This document shows positions 41,991 to 49,722 of a DNA stretch of 64,000 nt, one piece after another; within the stretch, counting starts at the first letter, position 1; the number at the start of each line of letters is the position of its first letter. The translations under genes and the position numbers were made by a program. Source of the stretch: Citrobacter amalonaticus. Lineage in GTDB: Bacteria; Pseudomonadota; Gammaproteobacteria; Enterobacterales; Enterobacteriaceae. The notes under the pieces were generated by a model. That model did no database searches. It saw only the letters and a list, made by a program, of their open reading frames with translations, and was not told the origin of the DNA. The stretch is taken from positions 62,087-126,086 of the forward strand of contig NZ_PQMB01000001.1 of assembly GCF_002918555.1 (NCBI RefSeq). Reading direction: 5' to 3'.

Positions 41991-43859
41991 ATGGGCACTT
42001 CCGTTACCCCCAATATCTTTGACTTTTTTATCCGGATAGATCCGTTTGATAAACTGCCCCCTGCGGTGGTCAAAACGCTGGCGAATTCAGTAAAAATAAA
42101 ATACCTGGTCAAAGGCGAAACCATCAGTTTCAGCGCGCTGTGCGAACAACGCTACCTCTATATCATCCGCACCGGTGCCATTGAGCAACGCACGTCTGGC
42201 GGGGAGCTACGCGCCCGGCTGGGGCAGGACGATCAGTTTGGCTTCACCTTCCTTGAACCGTTGGCTAATACGGAAGATGGTTATCAGGCACAGGCTATAG
42301 AAGACTCACTACTCTACCTGGTTCCCCATTCGGTACTAAAGCAGGTAAGCGAAGCACATCCTGAATTTGCCGATCACTTCGCCGCACAGGCTAATGTGCG
42401 GCTAAGTTCGGCTGTAAACTTTGCCTGCCTCAAAGAGGAGAAAGGACTGTTCTTTCGCAAGGTGGGGGAAATTGCCAGCGAGAATATCACCATCGTAGAG
42501 ATGGACGATTCTATTCGTAGCGTAGCCCAGGCAATGTGCGGTAAACAGCGCAGCTCCTGTGCCGTGGTGATGAAAGACGGTGACATTGTCGGCCTGGTGA
42601 CAGACCGCGATATGACTCGCTCGGTTATTGCTGCTGACAAGGACACCCGCGCCCCTATTTCGAGTGTGATGACGCCGAATCCGATCCTGATTGAGGATGA
42701 CGCCAGGGTGATTCACGCCATTTCGCTGATGCTGCAATATAACATTCGCTGCCTGCCCGTCGTGCAAGGAAAGCAGGTTAAAGGATTACTCACCACCACT
42801 CACCTGGTGCACAATCACCGTACCCAGTCGCTGTTTTTGATTGAGAAGATAAAATATACCTGCTCGCTCAATGCGCTTGCGGCGCTGAGAGAAGAGCGTC
42901 AGACCATCTTTCAGGCGCTGGTTGAAAGTGGCGTCAGTGTTGAAATCCAGGGGCATGTGATGTCGATGATCATGGATGCCTTTACCCGCCGCATTATCCA
43001 GCTTAATGAGGAGTTGCTTGGTCCGCCGCCCTGTGATTATGCCTGGCTGGTCGCAGGTTCGCACGCCCGCAACGAGGTGCATATGCTGTCGGACCAGGAC
43101 AGCGCCATCGTCATTGCCGATAGCATGACCGAAGATCACCGGCTCTATTTTCTCCAGCTTGCTATGCGCGTATGCAACGGGCTGGCGGCATGTGGCTATC
43201 CGCTGTGTGAGGGTAAATATATGGCTGCATCACCCAGGTGGTGCCAGCCGGTACACCGCTGGAAGGACTATTATACGAAATGGGTCGCCAGTCCAGAATA
43301 CAACAAGCTATTGAGCATCAGCGTGTTCCTTGAAATGCGCGCCATCCACGGTAACCGCGATCTGGTGGATGAAATCCAACAGCATCTGCACGAATGTATC
43401 AAGAAAAGACCCCAGTTCATCCCTGCACTGGTGCGGGATGCCATTGAGACTCAGCCACCGCTTGGCATATTCAATCATCTGGTGCTCGAAAAAGGCGGAC
43501 AGAACAGCAACACCCTGAACATAAAAAAATATGCGCTGAATTTGATTATCGATCTGGCGCGCATTTTCAGTCTGAAAGCGGGCGGCTCTCTGACCGGCAC
43601 CGAAGAACGCTTTCGCTACGCCGCCCAGCACGGCACGCTATCAAAAGAAAGTGCGGAAAACATTATTGGCGCATATCGATTTATTACGCAGGTACGCTTT
43701 CGCCATCAGCTTAATGCGATTCTGTCAGGCAACACGCCTGATAATCAGATTGCCCCGGATGAGTTCAGCAGCTTTGAGCGCAAGCATTTAAAAGACGCCT
43801 TTAAAATCATCACCGAGCTTCAGGACATCGCCAAACTCAAGTTTCTTAAAGGAGCATAG
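41991..43859 (+). CDS. cNMP-binding/CBS/DUF294 nucleotidyltransferase-like protein
   Basis: 622 residues, cytoplasmic. N-terminal cyclic-nucleotide-binding-like domain (about 20-135, YLVKGETISFSALCEQRYLYIIRTG). Paired CBS domains (about 155-275, DGDIVGLVTDRDMTRSVI and NIRCLPVVQGKQVKGLLTT). DUF294 nucleotidyltransferase-like region (about 300-440) with the GS...D motif AGSHARNEVHMLSDQDSAIV, like GlnD-type uridylyltransferases. C-terminal DUF294_C helical domain. Such proteins often lie beside SSS acetate or organic-acid symporters and a DEDDh exonuclease. Both are present here, so a role in controlling the carrier is inferred. ATG after TTAAGG. Confidence 0.85.
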   Translation: MGTSVTPNIFDFFIRIDPFDKLPPAVVKTLANSVKIKYLVKGETISFSALCEQRYLYIIRTGAIEQRTSGGELRARLGQDDQFGFTFLEPLANTEDGYQAQAIEDSLLYLVPHSVLKQVSEAHPEFADHFAAQANVRLSSAVNFACLKEEKGLFFRKVGEIASENITIVEMDDSIRSVAQAMCGKQRSSCAVVMKDGDIVGLVTDRDMTRSVIAADKDTRAPISSVMTPNPILIEDDARVIHAISLMLQYNIRCLPVVQGKQVKGLLTTTHLVHNHRTQSLFLIEKIKYTCSLNALAALREERQTIFQALVESGVSVEIQGHVMSMIMDAFTRRIIQLNEELLGPPPCDYAWLVAGSHARNEVHMLSDQDSAIVIADSMTEDHRLYFLQLAMRVCNGLAACGYPLCEGKYMAASPRWCQPVHRWKDYYTKWVASPEYNKLLSISVFLEMRAIHGNRDLVDEIQQHLHECIKKRPQFIPALVRDAIETQPPLGIFNHLVLEKGGQNSNTLNIKKYALNLIIDLARIFSLKAGGSLTGTEERFRYAAQHGTLSKESAENIIGAYRFITQVRFRHQLNAILSGNTPDNQIAPDEFSSFERKHLKDAFKIITELQDIAKLKFLKGA

Positions 43860-44569
43860 TGATAATGCGTTGGTTAAAACCCTGGGAGGGCACCCGTACG
43901 CCAGAGCAAAAACGCCGCAAAATTATGCCATCCCCCGCATGGCCTGATGCCCTGAAGCATTATCTCCGGCAGCCGCTGCCTGATGAGACGCTTCCGATCA
44001 CTCAGATGCACTTTGTGGCTCTCGATTTTGAAACCACGGGACTGAATGCCGCTGAGGACAAAATTCTGTCAATGGGGATGGTCGATTTCACTCTGGAAGA
44101 TATCGACATTGCCAGCTCAGAAGAGTTGTATATCAACCACAGCGAATTTATCAGACCAGAGACGGCCAAAGTTAACGGTCTGACGCCCCAGTCTCTGGCG
44201 CAGGGAATCGCGTTAGATGAAGGCATTAACCGTCTGCTGGAAAGAATTCGCGGTAAGGTCATCGTCGCGCACAGCAGCAATATTGAAAACGCGTTCATTC
44301 AGGCTTACTTTTCCAGCCAGTATCAGCTTAAAGAGCTACCGACCTGTTTTATCGATACCCTTTATATTGAACAAAAATTCAGTTACGCCGGTATAAGCCG
44401 CGCCCATTCGAGCTATCAGCTTGACGATCTGCGCCGCCACTATAATCTGCCTGAATATCTTCTTCATTCAGCGGCAAGTGATGCCCTCGCCTGTGCCGAA
44501 CTGTTTCTGGTACAAAGCAAAAAAATCGATGCTCTTCCCGGAATTAGCCTGAAACGGCTGATGCGATAG
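43859..44569 (+). CDS. DEDDh 3'-5' exonuclease (DNA polymerase III epsilon-like)
   Basis: 236 residues. ExoI motif ALDFETTGL, ExoII region AHSSNIENAFI and ExoIII HSAASDALACAEL supply the DEDDh catalytic residues. The N-terminal 45 residues (WLKPWEGTRTPEQKRRK) are basic and outside the nuclease fold. The GTG start overlaps the previous stop; an ATG two codons later is equally good. Paired with the DUF294 protein as in many proteobacteria. The nucleic-acid substrate is unknown. Confidence 0.87.
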   Translation: MIMRWLKPWEGTRTPEQKRRKIMPSPAWPDALKHYLRQPLPDETLPITQMHFVALDFETTGLNAAEDKILSMGMVDFTLEDIDIASSEELYINHSEFIRPETAKVNGLTPQSLAQGIALDEGINRLLERIRGKVIVAHSSNIENAFIQAYFSSQYQLKELPTCFIDTLYIEQKFSYAGISRAHSSYQLDDLRRHYNLPEYLLHSAASDALACAELFLVQSKKIDALPGISLKRLMR

Positions 44570-45166
44570 GATTTGCATCGGGAAGATCGGTGATTAGGGT
44601 AAAAAACTAAAAAATCCAGCTTCCGACCGGGCAGCCAAATTGAGTAAACCACGACAGCACGGAGGGATTAGCGTTGCCAGACCACGCTAAGGGGGGCGGG
44701 CGTTCAATACGTGACTCTGCGGGTTTCAAATCGCGTCCTTTCGCCATTAACAGGCAGGCCCCCCGCATGAGTAAGGGCCCCCTTACTCTTTTTTTAAATA
44801 ACATACCAGCGACTGCGATTCTGCCTTTATGAAGCGGCGGCGTTCCCATTTCATTAAATATGATATTGATTAAATCCTGACAACGAGCATACAGAATCTT
44901 TGCTGATGGATACTCTTCACCAGCTAATTTCTTTTGCAATAGATGCTGATATAGATGTTACATCTTGTGGCACCGGTGATAGCGGATTTCAATCGCCTCT
45001 GATGTCATTTTAAGGAAAATAATAATGAGCAGCTAAATTGCAATTCAGAAAAGAAATAACGGATAACGGGTTTTTTATTCATTATTAACGGATGGCATCG
45101 TTCCCATTCTGCCACGTCATACGGATCGGGGTGGCTTGCATCTGACGTGGCGACGAACTGACGCTA
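44570..45166. other. Gap with an isolated terminator; one doubtful small ORF
   Basis: About 600 bp. A 110-codon leftward frame (44607-44939) ends in a segment rich in Pro, Trp and Cys (PSVLSWFTQFGCPVGSWIF). I recognise no family and give it low weight. A rightward terminator at 44769 and a long hairpin at 45111 (GCCACGTCA with TGACGTGGC) lie here. No gene called. Confidence 0.3.
44769..44795 (+). terminator. Intrinsic terminator in a gene-free gap
   Basis: GAGTAAGG-GCCC-CCTTACTC followed by seven T. Textbook form, rightward. It is 200 bp past the exonuclease stop, so it ends either a long 3' untranslated region or a separate short RNA. Confidence 0.8.
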
Positions 45167-45655
45167 TCAAATCTTCCTGTTCAGCTTATCAAGAAGGCGT
45201 TTACGCTCATCTTCGGGAAGCTTCATGATTTGCACCGCCAGTTCAGAAGCATCAGGTCCCTGCGACGTAAGATCTTCCTTTACCCGCTTCAGCGCCTGTT
45301 CCATCAGCAATGTCCGCGAAGCCGGTGACATGTTGCGAAACAGCTGTATCCAGAGACTCAGCTGGCGATCGCTGTCCACGAGAGCAAAAGTATCTCCCCT
45401 CACCCGGTGTCTCTCATCATCAAGGGACATCGTGGCAGCGCTGATATGGTAAACCACACCCTTTCCGGCTGTCCGTTTACGCCTTATCTCCGGATGCAGA
45501 CTGGCCAACTTTTCCAGACGCATCCTTGCGCCGCGAGGAGTACCTGGCATCCCCTGAATTCGGGTGAATTCCTCTGCTGTCAGCCAGTCTTTTACCTCTT
45601 CAACAGAAGCTTCAGGTTGGTTTTTTTTTGCCGATGTTGATGTCTTGCCGCTCAT
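45167..45655 (-). CDS. Mu-type HTH DNA-binding protein
   Basis: 162 residues. After a basic, Ser/Lys-rich N-terminus, VKDWLTAEEFTRIQGMPGTP and RLEKLASLHPEIRRKRTAGK (about 20-65) match the Mu-type winged-HTH found in MuA, Mu repressor and the YfeC-like proteins, with the usual ...GKGVVYHIS end. The C-terminal helical part (DRQLSLWIQLFRNMSPASR) is probably for oligomerisation. The ATG at 45655 lies after GGTGAAA; upstream codons are in the control region. Divergent from a Ner-like gene with an operator between, as in Mu-like phages. Confidence 0.75.
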   Translation of the reverse strand: MSGKTSTSAKKNQPEASVEEVKDWLTAEEFTRIQGMPGTPRGARMRLEKLASLHPEIRRKRTAGKGVVYHISAATMSLDDERHRVRGDTFALVDSDRQLSLWIQLFRNMSPASRTLLMEQALKRVKEDLTSQGPDASELAVQIMKLPEDERKRLLDKLNRKI

Positions 45656-45698
45656 ATAAATTTCACCAGATATCAATGCGTTAATACAAAACCTCACA

Positions 45699-45732
45699 AA
45701 TAGATACTAAAAATACTTGAAAGGTATCTATT
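45699..45732. promoter_or_regulatory. Inverted-repeat operator between the two regulators
   Basis: AATAGATAC and GTATCTATT are perfect 9-bp inverted arms, 16 bp apart. They overlap a TTGAAA(-35)/TTTAAT(-10)-like promoter for the Ner-like gene. A natural target for one or both divergent regulators. Confidence 0.55.
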
Positions 45733-45776
45733 GTTCGCATTTAATACCCATGTACTGATTCCATGGAGTTAATACT

Positions 45777-46046
45777 GTGCGTAACTCAACAGCATCGCAG
45801 AAAAAGCAGAGCAAAGGAAGTTCAGGGAACTGGCATCGTGCCGATATTGTGGCGGCACTTCATAAGCGTGGCCTGACGCTGGCATCACTTTCACGGAGTC
45901 ACGGTCTTGCACCACGCACATTAAATAATGCCTTAGAGCGTCATTATCCCAGAGCTGAACGTATTATTGCCGGGGCTCTGGATACCATACCGGAAACATT
46001 GTGGCCGGAAAGATATGAACTTAAAACCGGACAGAAAAGCAAGTAA
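45777..46046 (+). CDS. Ner/Nlp (SfsB)-like DNA-binding protein
   Basis: 89 residues. NWHRADIVAALHKRGLTLASL and the HTH region LAPRTLNNALERHYPRAERI match the Ner/Nlp family (phage Mu Ner, E. coli SfsB), ending LWPERY as usual. GTG start with GGAG eight bases upstream. Divergent from the Mu-type HTH gene, the arrangement of Mu repressor and Ner. No Mu transposase or tail gene is in the window. Confidence 0.85.
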   Translation: MRNSTASQKKQSKGSSGNWHRADIVAALHKRGLTLASLSRSHGLAPRTLNNALERHYPRAERIIAGALDTIPETLWPERYELKTGQKSK

Positions 46047-46390
46047 AGGATACAGTTATGGTAACCACCATCACTGCAATAACGGAATGCCTTAAGTACT
46101 TTTTCAGTTCTCTTTATCGCCAAAAATTCGTTAAAACCTTGCGCCTGGACGCGTGCGGCGAGCGCAAACGTCAGCCGCTGGTGCGTTACGAGCAGCCTGT
46201 CCTGGCTGACTTCTCTAATCCCTCCCGGTCAGAAAACCAGACTGAATGCTTCCGTGCTGGCCCTCTCCAGCCCGGGGAAATCACCGTAAATCCGCTTTCA
46301 GGGTGGTCTGTTTCTTTGTGAAAAAGCGCAGGCCGCTGGTTCCGGGAAAAATCACTAAAACATCCGCATCATTTAACAGGGAATTAAGTA
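46047..46390. other. Gap with a possible small ORF
   Basis: An 87-codon frame (46058-46321, +) starts after AAGGATACAGTT, 11 bp past the Ner-like stop. It resembles nothing I know, lacks membrane or signal features and has a basic, Pro-rich composition. It could be a real small gene or a decayed one. Confidence 0.25.
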
Positions 46391-46753
46391 ATGAACAGAA
46401 AATTGATCGCCTTATTAATGGTAGCCATAACCCTTCCAGCTGCGGCAACGCAGTACGTCAAATCCGGAGCAGTTCTTACCCTGAATCCGGCAGAGGATAA
46501 TGCTGAATTCAGCGTCAATGCCTCAACAGAAGATGGTTCTGGCGTGTGCAATATGGATGGGACTGCAAAACCAATAGATGCAGGTGAAAATCAGAAACGT
46601 CGCTGGGTCTGGAATGACAACGCCAGCCCGTGTGTTGCAGTGTTCGGTGAAATGAATAATGGTAAGGCCAGCGTTATGACACGCGGCTGCGAAGGGTATT
46701 GCGGCGCCTCCGCAACAGGCACAATGGATGGACTGTTTAACCCGAAGTCATAA
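46391..46753 (+). CDS. Small secreted protein with four cysteines
   Basis: 120 residues; signal peptide MNRKLIALLMVAITLPAAA, so about 100 mature residues in the periplasm or beyond. Four Cys in SGVCNMDG, SPCVAVF and RGCEGYCGAS; the CxxYCG motif with ATGTMDGLF recurs in small secreted enterobacterial proteins of unknown role. AGGGAATTAAGT precedes the ATG. A lipoprotein-like broken gene follows 18 bp later. An inhibitor or immunity-type role is possible but nothing in the sequence shows it. Confidence 0.6.
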   Translation: MNRKLIALLMVAITLPAAATQYVKSGAVLTLNPAEDNAEFSVNASTEDGSGVCNMDGTAKPIDAGENQKRRWVWNDNASPCVAVFGEMNNGKASVMTRGCEGYCGASATGTMDGLFNPKS

Positions 46754-46771
46754 GCAGCCGGTAAACTACAC

Positions 46772-46998
46772 ATGAACAGAACAATGCTTCTGGTATGGAT
46801 AGCCGCTAGTTTGCTGGCGGGTTGTGGTGAGAAAACGTCCGAACAATAAGTCATAAGTCAGGGCTGGATGTCTATCAGTGCGCGGCTGATTTGACGTTTA
46901 CCAAACCAGACCTGAAAGATTCATTGCCAATAACTTATCAAATTCAAAAAATGGATGAGGATAATGGGCAGTTTTTTATAAATGTATCTGGTCTGTAG
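46772..46998 (+). pseudogene. Frameshifted small lipoprotein
   Basis: MNRTMLLVWIAASLLAGC is a clear lipoprotein signal with lipobox LAGC, but TAA stops the frame after 25 codons (46847). A second frame continues from about 46840 as SGLDVYQCAADLTFTKPD to a stop at 46996, with a natural protein composition. One frameshift near 46840-46857 would explain it. The intact product would be about 75 residues. It sits 18 bp after the secreted-protein gene. Confidence 0.5.
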
Positions 46999-47250
46999 TC
47001 ATCTCAGCCAGCCTCAGGGATCCTTTTGGGTGAAATAATTGATTTTTTATCCCAAAAGGATATCTCATCACAAAGATCATCCCGTTGCTCCCCGCCATGA
47101 ACGGTCAGTTTTGTATAAATTTACTTCTATATCAATTTATTGTGATACAGCTACGTGTAGGATATACACAGAACAACATCATTCTGCGGGTTATATTGTT
47201 GAGTTGATTACGCCACAATTAAACCTGGTTGATAAACGAAGAGTCTGGCT

Positions 47251-48180
47251 ATGTTATATACAAAGCGTCCCATTCCTAACCTTGAACTGGATTTATTACG
47301 CACTTTTGTTGCCGTTGCTAACGGCAACAGCTTTGCCGCTGCGGCAGAATCGGTACACCGTACTCAGTCTGCCGTCAGCCAGCAGATGCAACGCCTGGAG
47401 CAATTGATTGGTAAAGAATTATTCAGTCGAAACGGGCGCAATAAGGCGCTGACTGAACATGGTGTAAAAATGCTGGGATATGCGCGACGTATCTTGCGGC
47501 TGAATGATGAAGCCTGCCTTTCTCTGATGTATGAAGACGTGGACGGCGTGCTGCGGATCGGTTCACCTGATGATACCGCCAATACGATTCTTCCCGATTT
47601 ACTATCCCGCTTTTCGAAATCCTATCCGAAACTGGCGATTGAAATTGTTGTCAAGCGTAGTCCGTTCCTGATGGACATGCTGAAAAATGATGATGTTGAT
47701 ATGGCTATTTCAACCGTTGATGGTGTTGATTTTCCAGGTTTTGTACTGAGAACATCGCCATCACTGTGGTTTTGCGGTCAGGGCTATAAATTTAACCCTG
47801 ATGAGCCATTGCCACTGGTATCGCTGGATGAACCCAGCACCTACCGGAATATGGCGATCAATCAGCTTGATCAGGCTGGGATCCCCTGGCGAATAGCCTA
47901 TGTGGCAACAACACTGTCCGGTGCAAGAGCTGCAGTCGCTGCCGGACTTGGGGTTATGGCGCGTTCAATTGAGCTTTTAGGGGATGACCTGCGTGTGTTG
48001 GGAGAAGCCGACGGTTTACCCAAGTTACCTGACATTAAATTTAATTTGTACATGCGTCGCAACAGTCCGCAGAAAGCAGCGAAAGTGCTGTTTGAATCGC
48101 TGCTGGGAGAGAACCATGAGGTCTGGCGACCGATGCAAACAGGCATCACTGCTGAATCCGTGAGCCTGCCATCAAGATGA
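47251..48180 (+). CDS. LysR-family regulator, LrhA/HexA-like
   Basis: 309 residues. The N-terminal winged HTH (PNLELDLLRTFVAVANGNSF, AVHRTQSAVSQQMQRLEQ-like) and the substrate domain closely follow LrhA/HexA (VLRIGSPDDTANTILPDLLSR, AGLGVMARSIELL). The LrhA-type PIPNLELDLLRTF start is clear. It is a paralogue placed next to a catabolic cluster, convergent with the MmgE/PrpD gene, so it probably controls that cluster. The effector is unknown. Confidence 0.88.
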   Translation: MLYTKRPIPNLELDLLRTFVAVANGNSFAAAAESVHRTQSAVSQQMQRLEQLIGKELFSRNGRNKALTEHGVKMLGYARRILRLNDEACLSLMYEDVDGVLRIGSPDDTANTILPDLLSRFSKSYPKLAIEIVVKRSPFLMDMLKNDDVDMAISTVDGVDFPGFVLRTSPSLWFCGQGYKFNPDEPLPLVSLDEPSTYRNMAINQLDQAGIPWRIAYVATTLSGARAAVAAGLGVMARSIELLGDDLRVLGEADGLPKLPDIKFNLYMRRNSPQKAAKVLFESLLGENHEVWRPMQTGITAESVSLPSR

Positions 48181-48197
48181 ATTGTTGCTGAGCGCTT

Positions 48198-49586
48198 CTA
48201 TTTAAGGTCAACAGTTTTTGTCAGCCACTGCGTCAGCTCAGTTACCGGATGATTTTCGATATCCGCAACCAGCTGTATCACCTTTTCAGTTGCCAGAGGC
48301 GTCAGGATCCCCTTGACGTTGTTGCGGAACTTTTGTTCAACATCGCTCGTTGTCATGGGATTCTCCGGGTTGCCGTAATTCACATTCAGGCGTCTTGTCA
48401 CTTCTCTTCCGTCCTTCAGGGTTACGGAAATCAGACCGGGGAAGTATGCAGGAAAAGGGATTTCTCCTTCTTCGCAATAGCGATAAGACACTTTCCGCGC
48501 CAGTTCCAGCACGTCGGTTCTGACCAGTTGTTCCACAGAGAATGATTCCAGGCTCAAACCGTCATCGATCATGCCTGACGCGACCAGATAAGGCAGGCTG
48601 AATTTAGCTGCATAGGGTGTCCGGGGGGCAAACTTGTCATCTGTTGGTTCACAAATCAGAGCTGAAGCAATCGGATCAACAACACAGAGAATGTGCTTAA
48701 CCTCTTCGGGCCTGATGCCGTCCCTGAGTAACATACGGGCGCAGTCGACAGTGGCATGAGCAAAGTGACAGCATGGATAAGGTTTAACCGAGACGCGCAT
48801 GATTTCCCAGCGCTCGCCCAGCTCCCGGCAGACATCTGCTGCATCTATCTCGCTTTGTATACCGTGTGTCGCGAATAAACCGAAACGGCCTTCAAAAACA
48901 GAGAGTGGCCCGGTCATCCCGGCGTCTGCCAGATAGGCTGACAAAATACCGGAATGCGCCGCCCAGCCTGCGTGAAAACATTTGGCTGAAGAGCTATTCG
49001 TCAAATATTCAGCAATCCCGGATGCCTGACTGCCCGCCAGACCCAGGGCATGGGCGCAGGCCACAGGCGACAAATTCAGTAGTGAAGCGGCCCCGCTGAC
49101 TGCACCAAAGATGCCAGCAATGGCGGTTGAATGAAAACCGCGTTTGTGGAATGTCCCCCTGGCGGCAAGCCCCACGCGAGCAGCGATTTCCCAGCCAGTG
49201 ACATATGCAGTAAGCATCTCCCGACTGCTCAGATTCAGGTCTTCTGAGAGCGCGATCGCCAACGGTACCAGAACCGCACTACCATGCGTAATGGAGTCTG
49301 TATGGGTATCATCAAAGTCCAGCACGTGCGCGGCTATGCCATTGGCCAGTGCGGCGTAAGCGGGCGACAGCGTACAGGCGCTTCCCCATACGCGACATTT
49401 ACCTTGTGTATTGGGCATCTTATGCAGACCGTTCCGCCCATTGATAGCGTTGTTTTGTACTGTGCCAGCCAGTGCCACGCCGAGGCTATCCAACAGGTGA
49501 AGCTTTGCCCGAGAAATAACATGAGGCGGAATCGCATCAAAATGTTTAGAGGAAATAAACTGGCTCAGTTTTTCGCTATAGGTCAT
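48198..49586 (-). CDS. MmgE/PrpD family protein (possible succinyl-adduct epimerase)
   Basis: About 462 residues. Family markers: AAHVLDFDDTHTDSITHGSA, RGFHSTAIAGIFGAVSGAA and KPYPCCHFAHATVDCAR. The fold includes 2-methylcitrate dehydratase, cis-aconitate decarboxylase and iminodisuccinate epimerase. No methylcitrate genes are nearby. The adjacent gene is a fumarate-type lyase, so an epimerase acting on the same adduct is the more likely role; this is inference. The ATG at 49586 is preferred over an upstream GTG. Leftward, about 135 bp after the lyase. Confidence 0.85.
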   Translation of the reverse strand: MTYSEKLSQFISSKHFDAIPPHVISRAKLHLLDSLGVALAGTVQNNAINGRNGLHKMPNTQGKCRVWGSACTLSPAYAALANGIAAHVLDFDDTHTDSITHGSAVLVPLAIALSEDLNLSSREMLTAYVTGWEIAARVGLAARGTFHKRGFHSTAIAGIFGAVSGAASLLNLSPVACAHALGLAGSQASGIAEYLTNSSSAKCFHAGWAAHSGILSAYLADAGMTGPLSVFEGRFGLFATHGIQSEIDAADVCRELGERWEIMRVSVKPYPCCHFAHATVDCARMLLRDGIRPEEVKHILCVVDPIASALICEPTDDKFAPRTPYAAKFSLPYLVASGMIDDGLSLESFSVEQLVRTDVLELARKVSYRYCEEGEIPFPAYFPGLISVTLKDGREVTRRLNVNYGNPENPMTTSDVEQKFRNNVKGILTPLATEKVIQLVADIENHPVTELTQWLTKTVDLK

Positions 49587-49722
49587 TGTATTAATTCCAG
49601 GATATGAAAAGCACGGGAGTGTCACCAGACAGGACGGCTGGCTTCAACCCAATGAGAATAAAATCATGCCATGCTGGAGTTTCGGTCTTTACGGGACCTT
49701 CAGATCCCGTAAAGAAAGAGGA

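Noticed and set aside
45111..45151. GCCACGTCA/TGACGTGGC hairpin as a terminator for the Mu-type HTH gene
   Set aside because: The stem is perfect but the loop is 23 nt and no T tract follows in either direction.
48198..49586. Reading the MmgE/PrpD gene as 2-methylcitrate dehydratase PrpD
   Set aside because: No prpB, prpC or prpE nearby; the neighbour is a fumarate-type lyase, so another branch of the family is more likely.
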